Origin: JANLSE01 sp038214135
Lineage (GTDB): Bacteria; Chloroflexota; Chloroflexia; Chloroflexales; Roseiflexaceae
Direction of reading: 5' to 3'
Length of the DNA stretch: 59,233 nucleotides
Assembly (NCBI GenBank): GCA_038214135.1
Contig: JBBQSD010000022.1
Span: 1 to 59,233 of the forward strand
Part shown: positions 1-8,806 of the stretch, in pieces
How positions within the stretch are numbered: the stretch's first letter is position 1
Layout of the letters: every line of letters starts with the position of its first letter
Notes under the pieces: model-generated
The model's database searches: none
The model's input: only the letters and a program-made list of their open reading frames with translations
What the model was told of the DNA's origin: nothing
Position numbers and translations under genes: made by a program

Positions 1-24
1 GGCAGCATAGACACACGCATACAT
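1..24 (-). CDS. possible 5' end of a divergent gene (partial)
   Basis: On the minus strand a GAGGAG Shine-Dalgarno-like sequence (26-31) precedes two ATG codons, at 24 and at 20. The ATG at 20 has a good 5-nt spacing and would read M-R-V-S-M-L-P before leaving the window. Too little is visible to name a product. It could equally be a chance match. Confidence 0.25.
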
Positions 25-229
25 GCTCCTCGTTTTTCGTGCTGTTTTTGGTGATATGGTATAGTACGATCTCTGTGGAAAGAGTGTATCACGCACCTGT
101 CCATACCGGTCATCGTGTAGGTGCCGACCGATGTGTCTGCCCACGAGGACTGGCTTGCTACCGCATCGTAACGTCCGTCTGTTTTGCGTTTTGCGCTCAA
201 ACAATCTGCGCTTAGCTATAGGAGCTGCC

Positions 230-1648
230 ATGGATGCCATAAACGATGGTTCGCTTGATCTGGCGACGTGCCTGGCAGCCCTGCCACCTGAATGGCCAAT
301 TGATCTCCAACCCGTCATCGACGATCACCTGATACGCCACCCACAGACGGTTGTTGTGCTTGATGATGATCCCACTGGCACCCAAACGGTCGCTGGCATT
401 CCGGTGCTAACGGAATGGAGTGTTGAGGCACTTGCCAACGAATTGGCTAATAATTGGCCGGCCATCTATATTCTAACGAATTCACGCAGTATGCCACTTG
501 CCCAGGCTCAGGCACTCAATTCGACCATCGGCCATAATCTTACGATTGCTGCTGCCCAGGCCAAACGGGCGATCAGCGTCGTCAGCCGCAGCGATTCAAC
601 CCTGCGCGGGCATTTTCCTGGCGAGGTTGCCGCACTGGCTCAGGGCTTGGGCGAAACCAACGCAACCTGGCTGATCATACCATTCTTTCTCGAAGGTGGG
701 CGTTACACAATCGATGATATTCATTATGTCGCCCAGGGCCAGCGGCTCGTTCCAGCTGGCGCGACTGCATTTGCTCGCGATCCAGCCTTCGGCTATCGCG
801 CCTCAAATCTGCGTGAATGGGTGGCCGAGAAGAGTGGCGGCTCACATTCTGCCAATGCAGTTGGCTCGATTTCGCTTGATGATCTACGCCAGGGAGGTCC
901 GGAGCGAGTGGCAAGCCTGCTGCTCGCGCTTACGCAAGGCAGTATCTGCATCGTGAATGCGGCCAGTTACCGCGATATACAGGTGCTGGTGACTGGGTTG
1001 CTGATGGTACAGGCCACGGGGCGGCGCTATCTGTACCGAACGGCGGCCTCGTTTGTGCGCGTTCGGGCCGGCATTGTAGCGCATCCATTGCTTCAGCCGC
1101 AGGATTTGCACCTACCGCTCACTGGTGGTGGGTTGGTGATAGTTGGTTCGTATGTACCAACCACCACAGCACAGTTGGAACATTTGCTTGCTGCGAACAT
1201 TGTGTCGGTGGAAGTCGATGTGGCCGCGCTGGCCAATGATGCACGCCAGGCAGCATCCATAGAACAGGTGGCTCAGCAGGCAGATGCAGCGCTTCAGGAA
1301 GGCCATGATGTTGTTATTTCGACCAGCCGCCAGCTTATGGCAGGGCCAGATGCTACAACAAGCCTCGCCATTGGTCGGCGTGTCTCCGATGGCCTGTGTG
1401 CAATACTGGCTGCCATCACGACTCGGCCACGCTATCTGATCGCCAAGGGTGGCATCACATCCAGCGATCTCGCAACAATCGGGCTGGGTGTCCGCCGGGC
1501 ACTGGTGCTTGGGCAGATCGTGGCGGGGGTGCCTGTCTGGAAGCTTGGCCCAGAATGTCGCTATCCCGATCTCATCTATATCGTCTTCCCTGGCAATGTT
1601 GGCGGCCCAGGCACCCTGGCCGATGTCGTTGCCATGCTTCGCCCATGA
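230..1648 (+). CDS. four-carbon acid sugar kinase family protein (OtnK/LtnK/DtnK type)
   Basis: A 472-residue kinase of the family formerly called DUF1537. Known members phosphorylate threonate, erythronate or 2-dehydro-tetronate for sugar-acid catabolism. The N-terminal substrate domain has the DDDPTGTQTV motif near residue 46. The C-terminal nucleotide-binding domain has KGGITSSD and FPGNVGGPGT near the end. I chose ATG 230 because it has an AGGAG site 5 nt upstream; an in-frame ATG at 131 would add 33 residues without a ribosome site or family similarity. The next gene is a beta-hydroxyacid dehydrogenase, the usual partner in tetronate pathways. The exact substrate cannot be read from sequence. 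Confidence 0.88.
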   Translation: MDAINDGSLDLATCLAALPPEWPIDLQPVIDDHLIRHPQTVVVLDDDPTGTQTVAGIPVLTEWSVEALANELANNWPAIYILTNSRSMPLAQAQALNSTIGHNLTIAAAQAKRAISVVSRSDSTLRGHFPGEVAALAQGLGETNATWLIIPFFLEGGRYTIDDIHYVAQGQRLVPAGATAFARDPAFGYRASNLREWVAEKSGGSHSANAVGSISLDDLRQGGPERVASLLLALTQGSICIVNAASYRDIQVLVTGLLMVQATGRRYLYRTAASFVRVRAGIVAHPLLQPQDLHLPLTGGGLVIVGSYVPTTTAQLEHLLAANIVSVEVDVAALANDARQAASIEQVAQQADAALQEGHDVVISTSRQLMAGPDATTSLAIGRRVSDGLCAILAAITTRPRYLIAKGGITSSDLATIGLGVRRALVLGQIVAGVPVWKLGPECRYPDLIYIVFPGNVGGPGTLADVVAMLRP

Positions 1649-1670
1649 CCCCTCTCCCAGTGGGAGAGGG
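1649..1670. repeat. intergenic hairpin, CCCTCTCCC family
   Basis: Inverted repeat with arms CCCCTCTCCC and GGGAGAGGG immediately after the kinase stop codon. Near-identical hairpins lie at 20567-20589 and 24480-24502, so this is a dispersed family, possibly acting in transcript ends. There is no T-tract. Confidence 0.7.
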
Positions 1671-1800
1671 AAGCACAGCATGGCTGAGGGCAGCGTCGGG
1701 ACGCAGCGCGTTGCGTCCTTGCGAATGTGATAGCGTTGGCTATCTACTGGTTCAGCATTCTGACTCCTGACTCCTGAATACTCAGTTCTTGGAGGCCTCT

Positions 1801-2718
1801 ATGGCAAACGAATCTCCTATTCAGACAATCGCGATGATTGGCGTTGGCCGTATGGGCGGCCCCATGGCCCTTCATCTCCTGCGTGCTGGCTTCACTGTGC
1901 GCGGGTACGACACATCGGCGGTGCAGCTCGCCGCCCTGGCCGAACAGGGTATCACAGCAGCCCAATCCATCGCGCAGGCAGTGGCGGGCGCGGATCTGAT
2001 CATTACGATGTTGCCATCGAACGAGGCGCTTGAGCATGTCAGCAGCGCTACTGGCGGGCTACTCGATCTCATTCAACCAGGCCAGATCCTGATCGATATG
2101 AGTACCAGTAAGTTGGCAACCAGCCAGCAATTGGCCCAGCAGATCAGGCAGCGTGGTGCCAACATGCTGGATGCACCAGTCAGCGGTGGCGAACAGGGTG
2201 CGCGCAACGCAACGCTTAGTATCATGGTCGGTGGGGATGCGGCAATTTTCGAGCATTGCCAACGGGCGCTTGCGGCAATGGGCAGTAGCAGCACCCATGT
2301 TGGCGGGAATGGCATGGGCCTGATCGCCAAATATGTCAATCAGCTATTGATGGAAGCATCATTCTGCGCGATTGCAGAGGCATTTGCCCTGGCTGCACAG
2401 GCTGGTGCCGATCTCGAATCAATCTACCAGGCGGTTCGCAATGGCCTGGGTGGTTCACGGGTGCTTGATCAAATGCTGCCGCAGCTGCTGAGTGGCGATC
2501 TCGGCAGTGGCCGCGAGCTGACGCTGCACCACAAGGATTTGAGCTATCTGCTCGCCAGTGGCGAGGCTCTTGGTGTATGGATGCCGCTGGCCCAGCAGGC
2601 TCGCCAGATTTTCGATCAAGCGATTGCCGATGGCCACGGCAGCGAGAGCGCCGTCGCTGTTGCACGGGTGTATGAACAACGTATTGGTGTACGCTTGGTC
2701 AAACATAATAGTTTTTGA
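1801..2718 (+). CDS. NAD(P)-dependent beta-hydroxyacid dehydrogenase (LtnD/GarR-like)
   Basis: A 305-residue member of the 3-hydroxyisobutyrate dehydrogenase family. The N-terminal Rossmann motif is GVGRMGGPMA. DAPVSGGEQGA marks substrate binding, and the catalytic lysine is in GMGLIAKYVNQ. ATG 1801 follows TTGGAGG with good spacing. Its place after a four-carbon acid sugar kinase suggests L-threonate or D-erythronate 2-dehydrogenase activity, with tartronate semialdehyde reductase as the alternative. The 150-bp gap to the kinase holds a hairpin and heptanucleotide repeats (TGACTCC), so co-transcription is likely but not certain. Confidence 0.85.
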   Translation: MANESPIQTIAMIGVGRMGGPMALHLLRAGFTVRGYDTSAVQLAALAEQGITAAQSIAQAVAGADLIITMLPSNEALEHVSSATGGLLDLIQPGQILIDMSTSKLATSQQLAQQIRQRGANMLDAPVSGGEQGARNATLSIMVGGDAAIFEHCQRALAAMGSSSTHVGGNGMGLIAKYVNQLLMEASFCAIAEAFALAAQAGADLESIYQAVRNGLGGSRVLDQMLPQLLSGDLGSGRELTLHHKDLSYLLASGEALGVWMPLAQQARQIFDQAIADGHGSESAVAVARVYEQRIGVRLVKHNSF

Positions 2719-2755
2719 CAACCACAACCCATAACACACCCTTGCAGATGTGGAG

Positions 2756-2776
2756 TGCGCAAGCCATGCTTGCGCA
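2756..2776. repeat. dispersed palindrome, TGCGCAAGC family
   Basis: Perfect inverted repeat with 9-bp arms TGCGCAAGC / GCTTGCGCA and loop CAT. Related elements lie at 10223-10275 and 18807-18846. Confidence 0.75.
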
Positions 2777-2855
2777 GTGGCAGTATAGCTTGCGAGCTCC
2801 ATAAAACGATGGCCGATGTTCATTGTCAAAATTCATTAGAGCAGGAGTATGCCGC

Positions 2856-4082
2856 ATGACCGAAATCCGGCCTTCTGAATACGAAGAGATCATCTACGAT
2901 GAGGCACTTGTGCCTGCATACACACTGCCCGACCCGCTTGTCCATGCTGGCGAACGGATTGTTGATCCGCAGATCTGGTGGCAGCAGCGCCAAACAATCC
3001 TGGCCCTGTTTGAACAGCATGTCTACGGGCGAACGCCAAGCTTGCCTATTCAACTGCGCGCGCAACCATCGATAGCGACGCCCGTATTTGGCGGGAGTGC
3101 AACCCGCCAGGAGATTGTTGTCGCATTCACGGATCGTGATGATGGCCCACACATGACCATCCTGCTCTATCTGCCGATACAACAGAAACCCTGCCCGATC
3201 TTTCTTGGCCTGAATTTCTATGGCAACCACACCATCAATACAGATCCCGGTATTACCCTCACAATGCAATGGGTTGCCGATGATCTAGCGGCTGGTTTGG
3301 TTGGCCATCAGGCAACTGAAGCGACACGCGGCATGCAGGCGACGCGCTGGCCAGTCGAGCACATTCTGGAGCGCGGCTATGGCCTGGCAACAATCTATTA
3401 TGGCGATCTCGACCCCGATTTCGATGATCAGTTCCAGAATGGTATTCACCCACTGTTCTATCGAGAAGGCCAGCTCCAACCAGATCCAGACGAATGGGGC
3501 GCAATTGGGGCATGGGCATGGGGCTTGAGCCGGGCGCTGGATTATTTCGAGGGCCATCCCGCAATCGATCACCAGCGCGTGGCGCTGATCGGCCACTCAC
3601 GATTGGGGAAGGCCGCATTATGGGCAGGCGCGCAGGACCAGCGCTTTGCACTGGTGATCTCCAATAATTCGGGATGCGGTGGTGCGGCGCTCTCACGCCG
3701 CCGTTTTGGTGAAACGGTTGCTCGGATCAACACGAGTTTCCCGCATTGGTTCTGTAAGACATTCCATCACTATAACAACCGCGAGGATGAATTGCCAATT
3801 GACCAACACATGTTGTTAGCGCTGATTGCGCCGCGCCCGCTGTATGTGGCCAGTGCTGCCGAAGATCTATGGGCCGATCCACGCGGCGAGTTTCTTTCGG
3901 CCAAACACGCCAGCCCTGTCTACCAACTGCTCGGCACCGAAGGGCTTGCCACAGATGCGATGCCAGTGCTGGCGCAGCCCATTATGAGCCGGATAGGGTA
4001 TCATATTCGCCCTGGGCAGCACGATGTGACGGGCTATGATTGGGAGCGATTTATGGATTTTGCCGATCTTCAGCTGCTATAA
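2856..4082 (+). CDS. alpha/beta hydrolase, glucuronoyl esterase (CE15)-like
   Basis: A 408-residue alpha/beta hydrolase. The nucleophile elbow GHSRLGK is the CE15 4-O-methyl-glucuronoyl esterase pattern (G-x-S-R-x-G-K). The catalytic His is probably in GYHIRPGQHDVTGYDW near the C-terminus, and APRPLYVASAAEDLWADP carries the family's late acidic region. There is no signal peptide, so it probably acts in the cytoplasm, unlike fungal CE15 enzymes. ATG 2856 is preceded by AGGAG. Neighbouring sugar-acid and sulfatase genes fit breakdown of acidic polysaccharide fragments. Acetyl-xylan esterase activity is the alternative. Confidence 0.75.
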   Translation: MTEIRPSEYEEIIYDEALVPAYTLPDPLVHAGERIVDPQIWWQQRQTILALFEQHVYGRTPSLPIQLRAQPSIATPVFGGSATRQEIVVAFTDRDDGPHMTILLYLPIQQKPCPIFLGLNFYGNHTINTDPGITLTMQWVADDLAAGLVGHQATEATRGMQATRWPVEHILERGYGLATIYYGDLDPDFDDQFQNGIHPLFYREGQLQPDPDEWGAIGAWAWGLSRALDYFEGHPAIDHQRVALIGHSRLGKAALWAGAQDQRFALVISNNSGCGGAALSRRRFGETVARINTSFPHWFCKTFHHYNNREDELPIDQHMLLALIAPRPLYVASAAEDLWADPRGEFLSAKHASPVYQLLGTEGLATDAMPVLAQPIMSRIGYHIRPGQHDVTGYDWERFMDFADLQLL

Positions 4083-4088
4083 CGCCAC

Positions 4089-4151
4089 CCGCAGGCTGAA
4101 GCTTGCGGCAAGCGGACGATGAATTCTAGCCGCGTGGCTTCAGCCCGCGGC
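4089..4151. repeat. two adjacent GC-rich hairpins (CCGCAGGCT family)
   Basis: Two imperfect inverted repeats, 4089-4108 and 4129-4151, belong to a family with perfect copies at 12414-12433 and 18536-18555. They lie between the esterase and sulfatase genes. Confidence 0.65.
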
Positions 4152-4197
4152 ATGGTTCGGATGAATAATACATGATTCATTCAATGGAGGTACGTAC

Positions 4198-5850
4198 ATG
4201 ACTGATCTGCCGCGCCCGAATATCGTATGGCTCACAACCCACGATATCGGCCCGGATCTGAATTGCTACGCGGGTATTTGGCCGGGTGCCGAATATGCCA
4301 ACACGCCCAACCTCGATCAGCTGGCTGCCGCAGGCGCTCGCTATGACAATGCCTTTGCTACAACACCTGTCTGTGCGCCATCACGCTCGGCTATTCTTAC
4401 TGGAATGTATCCGACGGCAATTGGCACGATGCACATGCGCTCGCGGGCCGTTCCTCCAGCAGAAGTCGTCTGCTTCCCTGAATATCTGCGAGCGGCTGGC
4501 TACTACTGCACCAACAATGCCTTCTCCGATTTTCAGTTCCAGGTACCAGTGACGGTTTGGGATGACCATGGGCCGCAGGCGCATTGGCGCAATCGTCCCG
4601 ATCCAACACAACCCTTCTTTGCCGCATTTCATGGCATGGTCACCCACGAATCACAGGTCGTCGCCAATGATGAACAGTATCAGCATAATACAAAGAGACT
4701 CAGCCCCGATCAACGACACGACCCGGCAGCAGCTCCGCTGCCGCCCTACTACCCCGATACTCCAGTGTTTCGCCAGGCCTGGACACGCTATAGCGATAAC
4801 ATTACTGCGCTGGATTATATGGTTGGCGATCTGCTGCGGCAACTGGAGGAAGATGGCCTGGCCAACACAACGCTGGTTGTCTTTTGGAGCGATCACGGGA
4901 GAGGGATGCCACGCGCCAAACGCTGGCCGTATGATTCTGGGTTACGTGTGCCGCTGATTATGCGCTGGCCTGGCCGAATCGCCCCACACACCCAACGAAC
5001 CGAGCTTGTCTCGCTGATGGATCTAGCCGCAACAATGCTGGAGGTTGCTGGCCTGCCGGTTCCCGCCCACATGCATGCACAGCCGCTCATTGATGCACAC
5101 GGGCAATCGGCTGCACAGCCACGTGATCTCATTTTTGGCCATCGGGATCGCATGGACGAGCAGGAAGATACGATTCGCACCGTCCGCGATTCACGATTTC
5201 GGTATATCCGCAACTACCATCCGGATCGATCTGGAATGCAGCATCACGAATATGCCGACCGCATGGCAACCTGGCAGGAGTTTCGGCGGCTGTATTTTGA
5301 GGAAGCAACGCAACGTGGCCGTGGTGAAGTGCCCAACCTGCTCACCCAAGTCCAGCGCCGTGTACTTGCTAGCAGCAAGCCAGCAGAAGAGCTCTATGAT
5401 CTGCATGCCGATCCATATGAAATCGAGAATATCGCCGACGATCCACGCTATGCTGCTGATGTGGAGCGATTGCGCAACGCACTGCAGCAATGGCAGCAGG
5501 AGTATGGCGATCTTGGGCTTATTCCAGAAGCGGAGCTGATCGAGCGCTGGCGTCCGGGCGGGCTGCCGCAAATAACTGAACCGCCGGTGCTTCAGATAGT
5601 AGAAGGCAGGCTGAGCGCAACTTGTGCAACAACCGGTGCATCGATTGGATGGACGACCGATCCGCCAGAGTTGCCCATCGCACTAAGCCCATTCAGCCGC
5701 ATTACTGGTGATCCCGAAACTGATGGGCGCTCCTGGAACCTCTATAGTGCGCCCATCCCTGCGCCAGCAGGCACAACCATATGGTTTCGCGCCCATCGGC
5801 TTGGGTATCAGGCCAGTATTGATGCGGCAATAACAATTGAATCATCATAA
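4198..5850 (+). CDS. type I sulfatase (SGSH/arylsulfatase-like)
   Basis: A 550-residue sulfatase of the alkaline-phosphatase superfamily. The signature C59-A-P-S-R63, followed by SAILTG, marks the cysteine to be converted to formylglycine. FWSDHGRGMP carries the metal-binding Asp-His pair. The order of motifs resembles N-sulfoglucosamine sulfohydrolase and choline-sulfatase relatives. No signal peptide is visible, so it is probably cytoplasmic. ATG 4198 has a TGGAGG site. The next gene, 3 bp downstream, encodes a formylglycine-generating enzyme, making this a self-sufficient sulfatase module. The substrate is probably a sulfated sugar, given the neighbouring carbohydrate genes. Confidence 0.9.
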   Translation: MTDLPRPNIVWLTTHDIGPDLNCYAGIWPGAEYANTPNLDQLAAAGARYDNAFATTPVCAPSRSAILTGMYPTAIGTMHMRSRAVPPAEVVCFPEYLRAAGYYCTNNAFSDFQFQVPVTVWDDHGPQAHWRNRPDPTQPFFAAFHGMVTHESQVVANDEQYQHNTKRLSPDQRHDPAAAPLPPYYPDTPVFRQAWTRYSDNITALDYMVGDLLRQLEEDGLANTTLVVFWSDHGRGMPRAKRWPYDSGLRVPLIMRWPGRIAPHTQRTELVSLMDLAATMLEVAGLPVPAHMHAQPLIDAHGQSAAQPRDLIFGHRDRMDEQEDTIRTVRDSRFRYIRNYHPDRSGMQHHEYADRMATWQEFRRLYFEEATQRGRGEVPNLLTQVQRRVLASSKPAEELYDLHADPYEIENIADDPRYAADVERLRNALQQWQQEYGDLGLIPEAELIERWRPGGLPQITEPPVLQIVEGRLSATCATTGASIGWTTDPPELPIALSPFSRITGDPETDGRSWNLYSAPIPAPAGTTIWFRAHRLGYQASIDAAITIESS

Positions 5851-5853
5851 ACT

Positions 5854-6783
5854 ATGACGATACAGAGTAGCCCGCCATCGCCCGGCCCTACACATAAACA
5901 CATGGTCTGGGTGCCTGGTGGAACCTTTCAGATGGGCTCGAACGACTTCTACCCAGAAGAGCGCCCGCTCCACGATGCCACGGTTGCGGGCTTCTGGATG
6001 GATCGATATGCGCTGACAAATGCTGCCTTTCAGCGCTTCATACAGGCAACCAGTTATATCACAGTTGCCGAGCGCGCACTCAATCCCGCCGATTTCCCCG
6101 GTGCCGATCCGCTCATACTCGTGCCTGGTGCGCTAGTCTTTCGCAATCCTGGCCACCCGGTGCGCCTCGATGATGTCCGACAGTGGTGGGTGTATGTGCC
6201 TGGTGCATGCTGGAAGCATCCACAGGGGCTAGGCAGCAACCTTGCTGGCCGCGAGCGCCATCCGGTGGTACACATCGCCTATGCTGATGCGCTGGCCTAT
6301 GCAATTTGGGCAGGCAAGGCGCTGCCAACCGAGGCTGAATGGGAGTTTGCTGCTCGTGGCGGGCTTGCAGGTGCCATCTATACCTGGGGCGATGAATATG
6401 CGCCGAAAGGGCGCATGCTGGCCAATACATGGCAGGGTGCGTTTCCCTGGCAGAACCTAAAAACCGATGGCTATGCTGGAACCTCACCAGTCGGAACCTT
6501 CCCACCGAATGGGTATGGCCTGTACGACATGGCCGGAAATGTCTGGGAATGGACCTGTGATCTGTTTCAGCCGCACCATACAGTTGCTATAAGCGCATCG
6601 TGTTGTACACCAGATCGGCCTCTAGCCGAATCCAGCGCCAAGCACCCCAAGAGTATGGTTATTAAAGGTGGCTCATATCTGTGTGCGCCAAACTACTGCC
6701 TACGCTATCGGCCTGCCGCCCGCCAAAGCCAGGCAATCGATACCGCAACCAGCCATATTGGGTTTCGTTGCGTGTGCCGATAA
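5854..6783 (+). CDS. formylglycine-generating enzyme (SUMF1 family)
   Basis: A 309-residue SUMF1/FGE protein that oxidises the sulfatase active-site cysteine to C-alpha-formylglycine. Both catalytic cysteines are present: C277 and C282 in GGSYLCAPNYCLRYRPAAR, aligning with human FGE C336 and C341. Many bacterial SUMF1 homologues lack them, so this one is probably a true FGE. Other family marks are PTEAEWEFAARGG and YGLYDMAGNVWEW. Start ATG 5854 is only 3 bp past the sulfatase stop and has no strong ribosome site, so translational coupling is likely. Confidence 0.92.
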   Translation: MTIQSSPPSPGPTHKHMVWVPGGTFQMGSNDFYPEERPLHDATVAGFWMDRYALTNAAFQRFIQATSYITVAERALNPADFPGADPLILVPGALVFRNPGHPVRLDDVRQWWVYVPGACWKHPQGLGSNLAGRERHPVVHIAYADALAYAIWAGKALPTEAEWEFAARGGLAGAIYTWGDEYAPKGRMLANTWQGAFPWQNLKTDGYAGTSPVGTFPPNGYGLYDMAGNVWEWTCDLFQPHHTVAISASCCTPDRPLAESSAKHPKSMVIKGGSYLCAPNYCLRYRPAARQSQAIDTATSHIGFRCVCR

Positions 6784-6797
6784 TGCAACGAATGTAG

Positions 6798-6818
6798 GGG
6801 CGAATCTTGTATTCGCCC
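6798..6818. repeat. GTAGGGGCG-type palindromic repeat
   Basis: Inverted repeat GGGCGAAT / ATTCGCCC inside a GTAGGGGCG context after the FGE gene. The same framework with other cores occurs at 32070-32101, 33640-33757 and 49516-49570. Confidence 0.7.
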
Positions 6819-6843
6819 ACCATGATGGCAACACACAGCCCAA

Positions 6844-7344
6844 TCACACCGGTGGCATCCACGGTTGGTAGGCTGATTGTATCGGCGGCTCGCGGCGGAT
6901 ACGCGGGGTGCGCCAGCGCATCTGCTCGCCACGTTGGCGCGCACGAACCGCTAGCTTGAAGGCCTTCTTCTCGCCATGCTTGCGGATCGAGAAACTCGTC
7001 GCTGCGACCCGTGATCGCTCACCATACACAACCCATCTCACGCTGAACACCTCACTGCCACCCTTTTTGCAGCGCAGCACGCCGATGGCACCGCTTTTAT
7101 TACGTGAACTCATGCCGATCACCGGCTGCTCCGTACGCGGCTTCCCAATGCGCTTCTCGGTCGCATCGCGCCATTCAAGCGCTGCCGCAAGCGCGCCCAA
7201 TCGATCACCATGCTTCTGATCACCAAAGAATTGGTGATAGTGCTGGCCATTCCAACGAATGCGGACATTGTACCCATGCGTCCGGCTCTTGTCGTGGTCG
7301 ACACGCGTGATATTCTTGTGGCGGGTGCTCTTCGGTTTAAACAT
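6844..7344 (-). CDS. AP2/ERF-like domain protein
   Basis: A 166-residue basic protein with two AP2-like modules. The first (about residues 12-70) has YNVRIRWNGQHYHQFF followed by a helix rich in Ala and ending WRDATEKRIGKP. The second (about 80-145) has SGAIGVLRCKK and FSVRWVV. Prokaryotic AP2 proteins of this kind are usually DNA-binding and often linked to homing endonucleases or phage genes, but no nuclease motif is visible here. ATG 7344. It opposes its neighbours and shows no operon partners. Function unknown. Confidence 0.6.
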   Translation of the reverse strand: MFKPKSTRHKNITRVDHDKSRTHGYNVRIRWNGQHYHQFFGDQKHGDRLGALAAALEWRDATEKRIGKPRTEQPVIGMSSRNKSGAIGVLRCKKGGSEVFSVRWVVYGERSRVAATSFSIRKHGEKKAFKLAVRARQRGEQMRWRTPRIRREPPIQSAYQPWMPPV

Positions 7345-7400
7345 GCGCTACTCACTACTCACAATGCTCCTACTGTAGTATCGTACCATAGGTTGGATAA

Positions 7401-7428
7401 GATCGATCACAGCCGTGGCATGACCAAC
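7401..7428. repeat. dispersed repeat, copy 1 (ATCGATCACAGCC type)
   Basis: The segment reading GATCGATCACAGCCGTGGCA followed by TGACCAAC recurs with one change at 33761-33786. Both copies are intergenic and lie near palindromes and CCACCAAC strings. Function unknown. Confidence 0.55.
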
Positions 7429-7590
7429 CAGCGTTGGCGGGCCACCAACATCCATTCTAAATAGCCAAGGCATAGGCACCTCCAACCCACTGTAGGCCAG
7501 GTGGTACAATACCAGGGCATTCACTTGTTCTATATGTTTGGAATTCAGCATCCGGATAGCTGATGGCTGAGAGCTGAAAAAGAGCATTCC

Positions 7591-8790
7591 ATGTTCCGAC
7601 GCCCCACAGCCTATCTGCTGTTACTCATTCTGGTGGCTGCGTTTCTGTTTCGCCTGCCACTGCTGGCGTTGTTATGTACCCTGCTACTATTGGCCAGCGG
7701 GGTCGCATGGCTGTGGAACCGTTGGTCGCTGGTGCGGCTTGGGTTTGAATCGACCCTAAGTAGCGAACGAGCCTTCCCCGATGATGAAATTGAACTTCAG
7801 TTGCGGCTCACCAATCGCAAGCCGCTACCATTAGCAGCGGTTGCGGTGCGCGAATTAATCCCAGAAGGTTTGACACTGCTGAGTGATGTGATCGACCGCG
7901 ATTTTCATGGGCGGCAGGTTATCAACCGCAGCGCTGGCCTTGGATGGTATGAGGGCTTGACCTGGCGCTATCGGCTGCGCTGCGATGTGCGTGGTGCCTA
8001 TCGGCTTGGCCCGGCCACAATCGAAACTGGTGATCCATTCGGATTCTTTCATACCTTTCGTGAAGAACCACGTGCCACACGCCTGATCATCTACCCACGC
8101 CTGTTGCCACTTGCCGATCTGAACCTTGCGCCGGTACACCCAATTGGTGATCTGCGCGCCCGCCAATTGGTACGCGATCCGATTCGGACGGTTGGTGTAC
8201 GCGATTACCATCCCGATGATCCGCTCAAGGATGTGCATTGGAGCGCGACGGCACGGGTCGGATCGTTGCAAACGCGGGTCTATGAGACAACGGCTGAACG
8301 TTCGTTGGCGATCTTCCTCGATCTCGATACATTCACCCATTATTGGGAAGGAATCGACCCACTTCAGGTCGAACGGGTGATCAGCGCCGCAGCCACCCTG
8401 GCCCGCCATGCTGTTGATGAGGGCTATGCAATCGGGCTGTATGTGAATGGCGCACCAGCCGAACAGGAACGATTGGCCCGTATGGCCCCAAGCCGCAGCC
8501 CGGCTCAGCTTGGGCGGATCATGGAAGCCCTGGCAACGCTGACACCACTCTCCTTGATGCCGGTCGCCCGCCTCCTGCGTAGCACAACTGGCGATCTGCC
8601 ATGGGGCACCACCATCCTGCTGGTCAGTTCGATTGCACTCGATCCCACCAGAGCGGCACTGATGACACTACGCGAGCGTGGCCGCAGTGTCGCCTGGCTC
8701 TATCTTGGCGAGGGGCAAGCGCCAGTTGTGCCAGGTATTGCGGTGCGCCACGCCCCGCCGCAGGGCGATTGGGCTACCAAACGCTCATGA
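7591..8790 (+). CDS. DUF58 membrane-anchored protein
   Basis: A 399-residue DUF58 protein. Two hydrophobic segments at about residues 5-40 anchor it in the membrane. The DUF58 core is the stretch around VGVRDYHPDDPLKDVHW near residue 210, followed by a von Willebrand A-like fold (AIFLDLDTF). Such proteins are normally encoded with a MoxR ATPase and a transglutaminase-like protein; here only a DUF4129 partner follows. The next gene starts 16 bp downstream. Confidence 0.85.
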   Translation: MFRRPTAYLLLLILVAAFLFRLPLLALLCTLLLLASGVAWLWNRWSLVRLGFESTLSSERAFPDDEIELQLRLTNRKPLPLAAVAVRELIPEGLTLLSDVIDRDFHGRQVINRSAGLGWYEGLTWRYRLRCDVRGAYRLGPATIETGDPFGFFHTFREEPRATRLIIYPRLLPLADLNLAPVHPIGDLRARQLVRDPIRTVGVRDYHPDDPLKDVHWSATARVGSLQTRVYETTAERSLAIFLDLDTFTHYWEGIDPLQVERVISAAATLARHAVDEGYAIGLYVNGAPAEQERLARMAPSRSPAQLGRIMEALATLTPLSLMPVARLLRSTTGDLPWGTTILLVSSIALDPTRAALMTLRERGRSVAWLYLGEGQAPVVPGIAVRHAPPQGDWATKRS

Positions 8791-8806
8791 GGATCAGAAA
8801 GCCTGT

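Noticed and set aside
1112..1681. long minus-strand open frame opposite the acid sugar kinase
   Set aside because: It is antisense to a well-supported gene and begins in a dispersed hairpin; no protein family match.
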